Origin: Entoloma clypeatum
Lineage: Eukaryota > Basidiomycota > Agaricomycetes > Agaricales > Entolomataceae
Direction of reading: 5' to 3'
DNA: 64,000 nt
Assembly (NCBI GenBank): GCA_963565915.1
Contig: OY751490.1
Coordinates: 248,001-312,000, forward strand
Shown here: positions 46,759 to 57,053 of the stretch, in pieces
Layout: every line of letters begins with the position of its first letter
Numbering within the stretch: position 1 is the stretch's first letter
The notes under the pieces: generated by a model
Databases searched by the model: none
Told to the model about the DNA's origin: nothing
Seen by the model: the letters and a program-made list of their open reading frames with translations, nothing else
Made by a program: the position numbers and the translations under genes

Positions 46759-48216
46759 TTAATTCCTGGTAATTCCTGTCGTCGAATCGTGATGTGCACC
46801 ACGTTGTGGTTGTTGTTCCTGGATTTGCCTCAACACATCTTCACATATCTTGATGCGCATGCTGTTCAACCTGTCACGCTGGTGTATCGCTGGGTCGACT
46901 GATCCTGCTTGACCAACGTTAGGCGGGCTCCAATTGAGATAATTCTTGCTGTGACTGGGCGGCTTGGCAAAGCCTCCCGGATGCGTGCAGATATACCAGT
47001 AGCAGCAGTAGCACGCTGGCTTGCTACAGGCAATGTACCTGTCTCCTTCGACGAAGTGATATTCACGCACGTAGAAATGCTCAAGAAGGATGAGCTCGGC
47101 ATGCACGCGTGGTCGGAAACTGTCGTCCTCGTATCTGTCTTTGAGGCGTCTGAGGATCTTGAACTTTTGATCCATGGACTGCAGAGCAGCCTGTATACCT
47201 GGTAAACGCTTGTCATCCTTGGGTAACATGCGTATGGCAATCCTATCAAGCGTCGTCAGCTCGTCCATCTGGGGTTTCGGCGCCGGCGTCGGGGAGGAGA
47301 GGCACTGGACTTCAACGCTGGCGAAGAGCTCAGGAAACCTGCCTGCGGCCGCAACGAATATTTTCGATGCCCGCATGTATGAGCCAATTCGTCCGATGTA
47401 GTGTCGCAATTGTGTGAAATGGTTAGCGCTGGAGTCCACGCTGCCAGGATACTTGCTACGCGACCTTATGGTCAGTTCTTTCATATGTGGTGACCGCCTG
47501 TCCTCATATGCGAGTCGACAAAGGCTCACAAGGTCATTGTCGTGGAGGCGAAATGATGTCAGCCATTCTTTTAAATCTTGGTGGGGGTGTGCGGATTAGC
47601 AATGATTGGATCCACGTAGCGGTCGACTGGCCTTACCTTGCTCTGAGTCACGGTCAGAGGCTGCAAGGATGTTGCGGCATTTGTCTAATGGTTCTTTCAT
47701 GCATCGTAGATAAGCTTTAATTCGCGATTTCCCAAACTCGATTGCACATCGAAAGATCCCATCTTCTGCCTCATTTACAACACTCTCCGCTGGCTTTGAG
47801 TGCAGTTTCTCCAAACTGTTCAGGATTGTTTCAAGGAATGGCTTGACCTTGCTCTTGACATCTGCGTTTGCTGCAACCCAGAATATAACGGCAGCAGGCG
47901 TCTGCTGGAGCGCGATGGCTGTAACAGTGGCACCTCCCTTTTCATAATCGCAGACGAAAGCGAGCTTGGCCAAGAAGTCGCGCCTAAGCCTAATGTCGTC
48001 CAGCTCTTCTTCGTCTCGGACGTCAGGCAGCTGGCAAGGGATGTGGTCCCCACGGGTGCTGCCCAGGACGTGTTGGAGCACAAGTGTTTCGTAAAACCGC
48101 TTCATCAATCGATCGTGGGGGTCATGGCGGGGAAGAGGAGTTGGCATAGTCGATACCGTTGGTGATAGTTCGTCACTTTTGTTGGATGACTTTGAGGGGC
48201 GACGTCCGCGAGGCAT
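46759..48216 (-). CDS. OTT_1508-like nucleotide/nucleic-acid deaminase domain protein
   Basis: Two exons. Exon 1 starts MPRGRRPSKSSNKSDELS; its Leu-rich helical N-terminal region includes KRFYETLVLQHVLGST. The intron (GTAAGG near 47637, acceptor CCAAG near 47580) joins EQG to LKEWLTSFRLHDNDL in frame. The C-terminal part has the zinc signature of the deaminase superfamily: HAE in VHAELILLEHFY and the Cys pair in CSKPACYCCYWYI, followed by FAKPPSHSKNYLNWSPP. This layout matches fungal OTT_1508-like deaminases (named in comparative studies of deaminases). Substrate is unknown; bacterial relatives in this superfamily include toxins, but no secretion signal or toxin layout is seen here. Length about 460 residues. 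It is head to head with the glutaredoxin gene. Confidence 0.75.
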
Positions 48217-48776
48217 TGCTGAAGACGATGTTATCGTGGTCTTGTGATTGGGTGCAATGCTTCAACATACTGCGGGGATACGACGTCTTTGGATCAGATG
48301 TTAGGCCGCGTTTGTTGAATGCAACATTACGAGAGTCACGCCTGATGCATCACCAGATTCGTTGCATTGAAGAGATATCCATTCGTCAATTCTGGCTGCA
48401 GGAGATTTAGTGATATCAGCATTATCGACCCGCAGTTATAGGAATGAGCCACAGAACTAACAGAATGTCAAGGAAGAACCCAAAGATGTTAGGATAGTGA
48501 GCCAAGCAGGTTAAGTATTCGTTTCCCGGCGAAAGACGCAGGGTCTCATGGAAATGCTAATCCCTTTCTCAATTATTCCAGTCGGATTGCTTAGAGCACA
48601 TTGATGATTTCAAGGGTTCTTGTTGGAAAAGAAGAAGACCAAATCATCGGAGAATGAGGAGATGAACGCCGGTTAGATCCGAATCGCGCCATCTTATCCG
48701 ATAGTAGCAAATCGATGTTGTAACCCTTTTTCCTTCCCCACTCCGGCCCGTGCTTTACTCATCCGCATCTCCTTGA
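48217..48776. promoter_or_regulatory. Divergent intergenic region, deaminase / glutaredoxin
   Basis: The 560 bases separate the two starts and should hold both promoters. The stretch before the glutaredoxin start is C/T-rich. No defined box is recognised. Confidence 0.4.
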
Positions 48777-49694
48777 ATGGCTGCCACAAACTTTCACGAC
48801 GTTGGATCCCCCACCCAATTCCAAGACCTCCTCTCTGCAGATCTCGAGCGCGTCTCTCTTATCAATTTTTGGGCACCATGGGCCGAACCCTGCAAACAGA
48901 TGAACGAAGTAGTGATAGAGCTAGCCAAGAAGTATCCAGCGGTTTTGGTGCTCCAAGTACGTCCTCAAGTACGGATCCCCATGGCATCGTTCATAAAACA
49001 GACCTTTCCGTACAGGTTGAAGCTGAAGAACAGTCTGACATTGCTGAATCTTTCGACGTCGAAGCTGTGCCTTGTTTCATTGTTCTTCAGGTGCGTCAAA
49101 TTTTTTTTTTTTAACTCATAGAATGTGACATCGAAATTTGCCAAACGATTCTGAACAGGGTCACAAACTCCTTGATCGTATATCTGGCGCAGATGCGGCG
49201 GCGCTCACCAAAGCGATCGAGAAACACACCACGTCACACCCCAAACCGCTATCAACCACGAATCAGCTTCCTGCTGCGGCATCTGGCCTGGCTCTTCCGA
49301 CGGGCCAAACAGAGAAGCAAGAGACCCCAGAGGAGCTGAATCAGCGAATGCGGGTGCTCATGAACCAGAGCAACGTCGTCTTGTTCATGAAGGGTAGTCC
49401 CGATGCGCCGCGATGTGGATTTTCGAGGAAGATAACGGCGCTGTTGAAAGATAACAAGGTCGAATTCACGCATTTTGATATCCTCACGGATGAGAACGTT
49501 CGTCAAGGTGATTTATTTATCCTTGGGGGATCGCTCTTTGTTAAAATTTGATATCTCCTTTCTTAACAGGGCTCAAGAAGTTGAACGACTGGCCGACGTT
49601 CCCGCAACTCATCGTCAAGGGCGAGCTTGTCGGCGGTTTAGACATCGTTCAAGAGATGATAGATAGCGGAGAATTCAAGGGTGTAATTGCATAG
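48777..49694 (+). CDS. Monothiol CGFS glutaredoxin with thioredoxin-like domain (Grx3/4 type)
   Basis: Cytosolic/nuclear iron-sulfur cluster carrier that senses and delivers iron. Four exons. Thioredoxin-like domain first: [36 protein letters not shown] (WAPWAEPC in place of the WCGPC dithiol), [20 protein letters not shown] linker of about 50 residues follows, then the glutaredoxin domain: [17 protein letters not shown], the active-site CGFS in [46 protein letters not shown] and the end [11 protein letters not shown]. The CGFS Cys, the WPTFPQ cis-Pro and GG glutathione-binding residues are present. One Trx and one Grx domain is the usual fungal form. Starts match the family. Confidence 0.95.
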
Positions 49695-51656
49695 GTTTGT
49701 TCTGACTGTATCATATTTTACTCTTCTAGAAGCGGGGGATTTACAGGACTGGGAGATCATGCGCTCCAGGCCCACACGAGGTGTAGGACCTGCAGACCAA
49801 ACCAGATTGAACCCTCAAAGTAAAGCTTTCCATTTATATAATCGTGAGCATTCCGGAAGAAGCTTAGGAAGCGAGGGGCACACAGGGGGTGAATGACAAC
49901 TTGAAAGGTCGTACTTCCCCACTCTGAGGCCAGCAGTCGAGGAACTTGTTCTGGTTTTCCCTAACTGTCACTAAGTTTAGACGGCGAATGATGCTGATTC
50001 CACCAATCGTCTTTCGAACATGAGGCACCCATTACTTTGTCTTCTGGTCAGCTTTTCTGCAACCCCGGTCAAACTTTATTTCGAGAAAGCTGATTGGCTG
50101 CTCCACCTTTCGAACTTACTTTTGAAAGGAGCTGCAAAGATTGCTCTATTGTTGGGGGTGACCGATGGCGGCGGATAAAACCTATTAGGGACGGCCCTTG
50201 AGAAGAGCTTGGCGAGCTGGTCTATAGTGTCATCGTGACGGACCGTAAAACCTGCTTTCTAGAAGACGCAAAGGTTTCTTTCAATCAGAGGATCGGTGGA
50301 TTGACCCAAGTCTGATCGCAGGTCCAAATGCTGACTCAAGTTTCGCCGAGCTCTGTAGTATGAGACCGATGTATGATCCCTTCGGTCTGACGTGATTGTG
50401 CCTTGCTATTCTGAGGGGGTTCATGTGACACTCACTTTCTACGGAAAGATAAGGGAAGATACGACGAGTGAATTTGAATTCGGTTGGCATTTCCTCGGTG
50501 GTCTGGACCCTGATCCACCCCTAGAGCGCCGTTTCTGTTGTTCGTCAACTTTGCTTTTTTTTTTTCCGGGGTCGCGGTTGAGGTTTAGCAGGTACCATCC
50601 ATCCTGTAACCATGCTTCACCTGATGAATTGAATTAGTGAAGCTTCTGAAGGGACGACACCCCAAGGTGAATTTATTCATGGCCTGTAGCCCTTTTAAAC
50701 GCACAATATCGATTAGACACTTCACTCACAGTCCATGGACATGATATGTTTCTCGTTTTTGGCACTTTCCTATTCGTGGGAATGCGGGGGTTATACGAAC
50801 ATACCCAAACCCTGCAACGAGAGGCAATGGCTGGCTTGATATCAAGGTTTCAGCAGATAAGGAATCAATATGAAAACAACGGAATAGACCCTAACTGGGG
50901 GGTACGTTTTTTTTCCGACTCTCGATTCGGCGATTTTCTCCACAGGCAAAATATAATCGACTCACAGATTCCGTTAAGAAATAACGATGCGTGGGAGTGG
51001 TATTTCGTCGGAGAGATTAGATGAAGTGCGCAATACTCAAGTTGAATTCTTTTGAATTCCGTCACAAGTGTCATGGTCCCTGGGTTGCCAGATTTTTTTA
51101 AAAAATGACGACGTATCTCCTGAAAGATCGGATTTCCTTGTTGTCTCAACCCGTGGATGGCTGCTTTCAAGCTTGTATCGTGTGGTCACGGTTGTGTAGC
51201 CTTTCAAGGAGTATCAAAACTGACCGAGTGGAAAAAGAATTGGGATGCACATTCCCAGATTTGTGGCCGTGCACTGAAGGCGTGGAGGAAGTGATTGGAA
51301 GTGAGTGTGAGGTTCCGGTGACCAACCAAATTGGCGCTGTCACAAAAGTGGTGATTGGGTGTCCCGTACCACAAGCTTTCCCAGGTCATCCTGGGCTTTC
51401 ATACAGACGACAAGTAGGCAAACGTCAACGGTTCTGAGTTCTCGCAATCGCGTCACATGAGTTGTTTTGCCGACCACGTGACGTACTGGCGTTTCATTAA
51501 AAATTCACGTCCAAATCCGACGGACTGAGCCTCACCCCCACCTGCAGGCTGCAACCCTCCAAACGACTCGTCCTCTGTGACCAGATCCTAAAAAATACCA
51601 ACGCTATCAATCGTCCCACATCCGCCACACCTCACTACTGATCTTCAATCGTGTGC
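49695..51656. other. Intergenic, about 2 kb
   Basis: No gene is supported. A frame at 50746-51024 (MFLVFGTFLFVGMRGLYEH...) is open but its family is unknown and no promoter or splicing supports it. Copy 2 of a short inverted-related repeat lies at 50085-50150. A CACGTG box at 51475-51480 lies about 180 bases before the next start. Confidence 0.4.
50085..50150 (-). repeat. Short dispersed repeat, copy 2
   Basis: The reverse complement aligns with 33445-33510 over about 65 bases with several mismatches and small gaps; the core GGAGCAGCCAATCAG is almost identical. Confidence 0.5.
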
Positions 51657-52265
51657 ATGTCCCACCCTACCCCAGATCTTGAGGCTGCGCGTAGCATCCT
51701 CGCCTCATCCCACCGGGTCCTTCTTCTTCTTGACACCCAGAAATGCATGCTCTCCGACGAATCGATCGGTGCGCCCCCTTCACACCCTGTCCGCGCCAAC
51801 CTTCCGAAGATCCTCGCCTGCGCGCGAGAAGCCAAGCCTCCCCCGTTGATCATCCACGTCCGCAACACGGGCGATGCAGGCGACGCCGACGAGCTGCACG
51901 CGCCAGGGTGGGAGCTCATTTTCCCGCCCAAGGCATCGGAGCTGGTGATCGACAAGAGGAAGAACAATGCGTTCGCGGGAACGCGGCTTGGGGAGATCAT
52001 ACCGGAAGACGTGGAGATCGTCGTGACGGGGTTCCAGACGGATTTTTCGGTGCGGGCGACGTGTATTGCGGCACGGGAAAGGAGGAACGAGGTGTTGTTG
52101 ATTAGAGGGGGGCATGCGACGTACGACAGAGTGGAGATGATGCATGGGGGAAAGATTCTTGTTCCTGGGCAGAGGATTGAGGCGGAGGTAGAGGCCGAGA
52201 TGGAGGAGCTTGAAGTTCATGTGTTGGATATGAAGGATCTTTCGGGTATCTTTACGGATCGTTAG
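51657..52265 (+). CDS. Isochorismatase-like cysteine hydrolase homologue, catalytic Cys replaced
   Basis: Single exon, about 202 residues, the usual size of this family (nicotinamidases, isochorismatases, carbamoylhydrolases). The core reads VLLLLDTQKCML (catalytic Asp), PPLIIHVRNTGD, VIDKRKNNAFAGTRLGEI (catalytic Lys then the x-F-x-G-T-x-L pattern), IVVTGFQTDFSVRATC, and VLLIRGGHATYD. In family members the third triad residue is a Cys in the T-D-x-C-V position; here that position is Ser (codon 52047-52049), and the nearest Cys is five residues further (52062-52064). I start at ATG 51657; a GTG two codons upstream is not used in fungi. Either a non-catalytic homologue or one that uses another residue. 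Substrate unknown. Confidence 0.85.
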   Translation: MSHPTPDLEAARSILASSHRVLLLLDTQKCMLSDESIGAPPSHPVRANLPKILACAREAKPPPLIIHVRNTGDAGDADELHAPGWELIFPPKASELVIDKRKNNAFAGTRLGEIIPEDVEIVVTGFQTDFSVRATCIAARERRNEVLLIRGGHATYDRVEMMHGGKILVPGQRIEAEVEAEMEELEVHVLDMKDLSGIFTDR

Positions 52266-52440
52266 TAGGGAGGATGTTTGCGCGGTTCATCATTCTTTTT
52301 CGGGTGCTGGGACCTGTAGAAATCGTATGTAATGGGTTAGTAAATTTGGGCGTAGCAAGGTTTTGGTTTTCGATGTAGTAGCAGCTTTCTTGTTTTTTTT
52401 AGCACCCTAGGCATTGGAAACAGAGAACTTTGAAATATGT

Positions 52441-53241
52441 ATGTACGCATATTTGGCAACACCAAAACACCAACCCTCCATGGCAAGGCTCATCTCATCC
52501 ATCCTCCCCAAGGATGGATATCACCCCACATTTCTCACAAAAATCTCATTCACAGAACCCAACCTCTCAAAAATATCCAACTGCACCCTCCACCTCCATT
52601 TCACCCTCCCCTCCCTCGTTTTCGTGGACACTTACGAACTCGCGCACCACGAAGAGTTCTACACATTCCATCACTGGGGCACCTCGAACCTCGAACTTCC
52701 GGTGACGGCAGTCCCGCAGAAAAACGCCTCTCTGTTGTTGACCGTCAAATCAACATGCAAAAACACGCGTGAGGTGGAAGTGAAACTCCCTTTGCATCTG
52801 CGATATGGAGACTCGACCAGGCGGTCATCGACGGGCTATGTCTCCACGGACATGGAGTGGCCCACCGGTTTCCTCGCCTGTCCTCGGCCTGGTATGTTTA
52901 CAATTTTTCAGTGGGATTCACGGAAATTTAATGTGTTTTCTCAAGGGACGATACTCAGCTCCTCATCGTCATCGTCATCGTCGCCATACATACCACAGCT
53001 CCCGGTTGATGCCGCGTCCCTTTTCGATCCCTCAACGCATGTATTTGTCCCCATAGCGTCCTCCGGAACCTCTGCCGTCGAAACCGTACGCGTTCCGGTG
53101 GGCAACGCGCGGGACCTCGCGTTTGTCGAAGTGGGCACAGCGGTTGTGGTCCTGCTGTCGTTTCTATATCTGTCGCGTGTGTCGTGGATCTTGGCCCGGA
53201 AGCTATCGATGAGCTCTGTTCAACATCAAAAAGTAGACTAG
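52441..53241 (+). CDS. PIG-X/PBN1 subunit of GPI mannosyltransferase I
   Basis: ER membrane partner that stabilises the catalytic PIG-M/Gpi14 enzyme adding the first mannose of the GPI anchor. Single exon. ATG at 52441 (MYAYLATPKHQPS) or 52480 (MARLISSILPKDGYHP); the second is closer to the usual start. Signature features are LPSLVFVDTYELAHHEEF in the lumenal domain, then LPLHLRYGDSTRRSSTGY and a FLACP-type Cys, followed by a C-terminal membrane helix AFVEVGTAVVVLLSFLYL and a short basic end. A TCA/TCG-rich stretch (52962-52985) encodes a Ser run of variable-looking length. A poly-T stretch at 52391-52400 and a short 175-base gap separate it from the isochorismatase-like gene on the same strand. 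Confidence 0.8.
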   Translation: MYAYLATPKHQPSMARLISSILPKDGYHPTFLTKISFTEPNLSKISNCTLHLHFTLPSLVFVDTYELAHHEEFYTFHHWGTSNLELPVTAVPQKNASLLLTVKSTCKNTREVEVKLPLHLRYGDSTRRSSTGYVSTDMEWPTGFLACPRPGMFTIFQWDSRKFNVFSQGTILSSSSSSSSSPYIPQLPVDAASLFDPSTHVFVPIASSGTSAVETVRVPVGNARDLAFVEVGTAVVVLLSFLYLSRVSWILARKLSMSSVQHQKVD

Positions 53242-53624
53242 GGAGGAGAAGCTCAGTTGGCAGGTGGGTATATGCGCCTTCGTGGTGGTGTCGATGTGAT
53301 CATTAAAATGGTTTTTCTTTCTAGGTACTGCGGGGGTATCCGGCTAGCATGTCTAAGAGGGTCTGGCCTTCAAGGCAGAAGATTTTCAATCAGGCCGGAG
53401 GGCGCATATCCATACAAGCTGGGTGTAAGGCCCTATCTCATACCCTGAATTGCGACGTCTCTTCAAATTTTGAGTAACCACCTCGGATTCGGTGCGCATA
53501 TATTGATATCATCTATAATAAACGCGAATGCGAATGCGATGTCTTTCGCCAGGAAAATGGCAATGAAGCTGGGGAGGGTATCGACGGAAGAAAGGGGGTA
53601 TATTGGTGGCTGAGCTTCATAGCT
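53242..53624. other. Intergenic between convergent PBN1-type and HUS1 genes
   Basis: No gene recognised. Short ATG-containing frames are open but featureless. The repeated CGAATG near 53525 is a tiny tandem repeat. Confidence 0.4.
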
Positions 53625-54825
53625 TCACCCATCATCACCGATAATCGCAGGAATGTAATAGGTCAACACCCCCCCTGCATCTCCAACATCTCCAATATAC
53701 ACGTACAGAATCATACAGTGGTGTTGGCATATACCTGTTATGCTCGTGAGGATGACGAGACAACAAGGAGACATGAGAGATACGGACACGCAATGGTAGT
53801 CGTCGAGACAACATGACTGTTCAAGAACTTCAAGAAGCTGCGTATCGACACCAGGACAGAAAATAGCTCCTCTGGGTCTGGAGAGTCGCGTGGTTCCTCG
53901 TCGGATGGTCGGTTTGCTGGCCACGTTAAAATGAATAAATAGAAGGACAATGAATGGACACAGAACTGACTTGCGGGAATTGTGCAGTTCTTCCATTCTG
54001 TATCGACCTTGACGGTCTCGGTGTTAATGGATAGACGAAGACACCCGTTGTGGCTTGCCCGGATGGCGAGGACGTCAGACATGGGTCGGAGGCGGTCGAC
54101 GACGGTGCGGAGTTTTTGGAGAGGTGGAAGGAGAATGTGCAGCTGTATCGGGTCCAAAAAATGAGCACAACCAAAAGTCAGAAAGGCAAAGGCAAAAGAC
54201 AGACAAAAAAAAAAAAGACAGACGCACATCAGGTTCCGGACAAAGCGGCTCCGCCAGCCTTTCTACCTCGTTTGGCCGCATCACCTCGATCCTCACATCA
54301 TGCGACACCTTCACCCTCTTCCCCGTGCGCGTCGTCCCGTTGATCTCGAATGAGAGCAGCGCCTGATTCGACTTCTTCGCTAGCTTCATGATGACCTCTT
54401 CAGTCTCGTAGGCCGAGGAGGACGAAGAGGAGGACATGGCGGATTTGAGCGCGGAGAGGAGGGCTTCGGAGGAGATAGACATGGTGATTTCGTTGGACGC
54501 GTTGGACTGGATGCGGTACCCAGAGAAGAGGGAGTCGGTTTTTATTTGGCTGAGGCAAGGGATGGTGTTGGGTTTGAGGGGAACGATGAACGGAGAGTGC
54601 TCACGACCAGACTTGTATCCCGCCTTCGTTGGCTTCGTTGTTGCAGATGATGTGCATATTGGTCTCTGTAAACTTGATAATGCATTTTTTCTGAAGCTTC
54701 TCGATGGATTGTATGATTTCTTGAGAGGCAAAAAGGAGATAAGCCTCTGCATCCTGTATAATTTGACGACTTCATACTCAACTAGAAAACGTGGGTACGT
54801 TCTCGATCGACGCGCGAAACCTCAT
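53625..54825 (-). CDS. HUS1, subunit of the 9-1-1 DNA damage checkpoint clamp
   Basis: Forms the PCNA-like ring with Rad9 and Rad1 that recruits and activates the checkpoint kinase at damage sites; nuclear. Exons splice as MRFRASIENVPTFS (ATG 54825), then KIIQSIEKLQKKCIIKFTE (acceptor CTCAAG near 54725), SDSL-type IKTDSLFSGYRIQSNASNE, ALLSALKSAMSSSSSSSAY with a serine run, IMKLAKKSNQALLSFEI, PIQLHILLPPLQKLRTVVDR, LRLSINTETVKVDTEWKN and the last exon, which ends HHCMILYVYIGDVGDAGGVL and YIPAIIGDDG. The order and the final GGVLTYYIP are the HUS1 hallmark. Frame is intact. It shares a 136-base promoter with Maf. Confidence 0.93.
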
Positions 54826-54961
54826 CTCGAATTCAGTTCTCAAGGTCAAGAACAGAGTCGGTGACGGTGTGGACCATGCTCTTCGTGTCGCTGTTACTTG
54901 TGGTGGTCGTTCCTCGCGTCAAGAAATCCCACGTGACATCCGCTCCTCACTGACGGCCACA
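54826..54961. promoter_or_regulatory. Short bidirectional promoter, HUS1 / Maf, with CACGTG
   Basis: Only 136 bases lie between the start codons of HUS1 (-) and the Maf gene (+), so both transcripts must use this interval. It contains CACGTG at 54930-54935 and no TATA box. Confidence 0.6.
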
Positions 54962-56060
54962 ATGACCTCCGAGAAGCAGATCCTTCCGCACGCTCTCCAG
55001 GTGCCCGCAATCAAGAAACTTGCAGGAAAGCGGATCGTGCTGGCGTCCAACAGTCCAAGAAGGCAAGAGATACTCCGCACATATGTACGTTCTCCGGAGG
55101 TCTCATCCAAAGTTTAACTTTACCTCAACGAAGAAACGCGATCTTCAAGGGGCTTGCACCCGACATCGTCCCCTCCACGTTTCAAGAGGACCTTCCGATC
55201 TCTGATTTTGAGAACATACACGAATATCCAGTTGCAACGGCCACACACAAGGCGGTCGAGGTGTATGAACGGCTGGTGGTGAGCACCGCCGGGTCAGGTT
55301 TTGTGTGTGTGTGCGCTTGGATGTTGATGTAGATAAGTAGGAAAATGAACCGGACAACGCGCCAGATCTTGTTATAGCTGGTTTCGTAATCTTTCACTCA
55401 TCATTCCACGAGGGTGTTCCTCACGTTTCAGACGCATACAGCCGACACGGTCGTACTGACCCATGCCCAACCGTCGACCTCGGATGTATCCTACTCCGTA
55501 CTCAAAGGAGAGACCCAGGAGCTCCTCGAGAAACCTATATCAAAAGAAGACAACCTGCGCATGCTGTTGGATATGAACGGAGCCGTCTGCGAAGTTGTTA
55601 CAGGCGTCACCGTCGGTATGTCCGTTTTTTGAACATCCCATTGCACTCTCAGTAACAAAAACAATCCGCAGTCTACCCTGTCCTCACGTCTCCTGGATAT
55701 TCAATCAAGTAAAGTATCAGCCATTTTTCCTTGGCTTGTATTGACCATATCTTATATATATATAAAAAAGATCAATCGACGAGCGCACGTTGGTATACTT
55801 TGCAGATAACCCACCGCATGTCGTCAAAGCATACACTGACAGCGGTGAAGGGCTAGATCGTGCTGGCGGTTTTGCCATCCAGGTACCTTATCCCTTTCTT
55901 CCGCCGATTACCTTTCGTAATCATGTCCAAGGGCCTCGGCGGTCTTCTCATTCGCAAAATTGAAGGCGACTACAACAATGTGGTTGGGTTTCCTGCGGCC
56001 TCCTTTTTCGCATTGCTTGACCTCTTGATTGATGAGGACCCAGACTTCTTGGAGATTTGA
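54962..56060 (+). CDS. Maf-type nucleoside triphosphate pyrophosphatase
   Basis: House-cleaning enzyme that hydrolyses modified or canonical pyrimidine nucleotides (dTTP/UTP-type in studied Maf proteins) to monophosphates. Exons: MTSEKQILPHALQVPAIKKL leads to the substrate loop RIVLASNSPRRQEILRTY; then GLAPDIVPSTFQEDLP, DTVVLTHAQ (catalytic-site Asp), EKPISKEDNLRML, VYPVLTSPGYSIK, VVKAYTDSGEGLDRAGGFAI with the E-x-x-D-x-A-G-G motif, and GLGGLLIRKIEGDYNNVVGF then PAASFFALLD. SNSPRR, DTVV and GDYNNVVGFP are diagnostic. About seven exons, all in frame. Start is the first ATG after the HUS1/Maf promoter. Good functional guess; exact nucleotide preference unknown. Confidence 0.92.
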
Positions 56061-57053
56061 TCATATCATCCTTTGGAGGCCTTACTATGCCTTACCATTT
56101 CTCTTGGTATATCTTCTTTGGGTTGGTTCTATGTAGACGCCTGGAATACGCATCAGGTACTATGGTTCTCCATTTCTACCTACTTTACCTACCGGTTCGG
56201 ATGCTATTTATCTATGATGAGTGCTCGCTCAAGCTCTATAGAGTATCTTGCCATCCTTTTCCAAAACCTATTGGTTGGAAAGTAATCAGGACGACCCGTT
56301 ATACGGGTCCTCAATTGGGCAGAAGAGTATCTAGATTAAGGACCTGTCGCCCCGGAGTGTGAACAATCTAGCCCACTAGCGTACATCAGATATCAGCCGC
56401 CTTTCTGAACGCGCCATGCGCCATGGGCATCGTCAGGGACACTCGACGATGAACTACTGACCATTCAGCCCCACGAGGCAAATAAATCGTGGCTGGGGAC
56501 AGGCTCTTGAATGAGATGTAAATTCCGACACCCTTCTAACGTTTATCGTAGATGCTCCAACCAACAGAATCGCCGTTGAAGCTGTCAGCATCACCCGTGA
56601 AACGCGCAACATGGTCGTATGCAAAATCTACAGTCAAGGTTGTTTCAGCCATACGCCGAAAATTCGGTGCGCCAATAAGAACTGAAAGAAGTATGTACCG
56701 TTGAATAACGTCTGTCAAAGACGTCAGTTTCATACCAAGAACCTCCACGCATTGAAGTGACGACAGAGGTTCTGGACGAGGGTTGTAGCTACAAGGCTTT
56801 AGGATGTTTCTGCCTCCACTCAAAGGTGAATAGTGTTAGATGGAAAGCGTGTATGCAAAGATCGTATTCAGAAATGTGAAAGCAACGGAAACCAAGGCAT
56901 TAATGAAAAGGATCGTAAAGTTGGGGTATACAACGTAAGGTATAAGAGGGACGAGTGGATTGAGGTTGTCCGAAGGGGAGCTGGGATGGCGAGAGGGGGG
57001 GAGGAGAGGCAAGGTGTGGTATGCAACTGATGAGGGAGGATATGGGCAGGTTC
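56061..57053. other. Intergenic between convergent Maf and SAM-domain genes
   Basis: Nothing firmly supported. A minus-strand frame of 95 codons (56823-56536) ends FTGDADSFNGDSVGWSIYDK and looks somewhat protein-like, but no start, domain or splice context supports it. Confidence 0.35.

Noticed and set aside
50746..51024. Frame starting MFLVFGTFLFVGMRGL
   Set aside because: Isolated, unknown family, no supporting promoter or splice signal; kept as noise.
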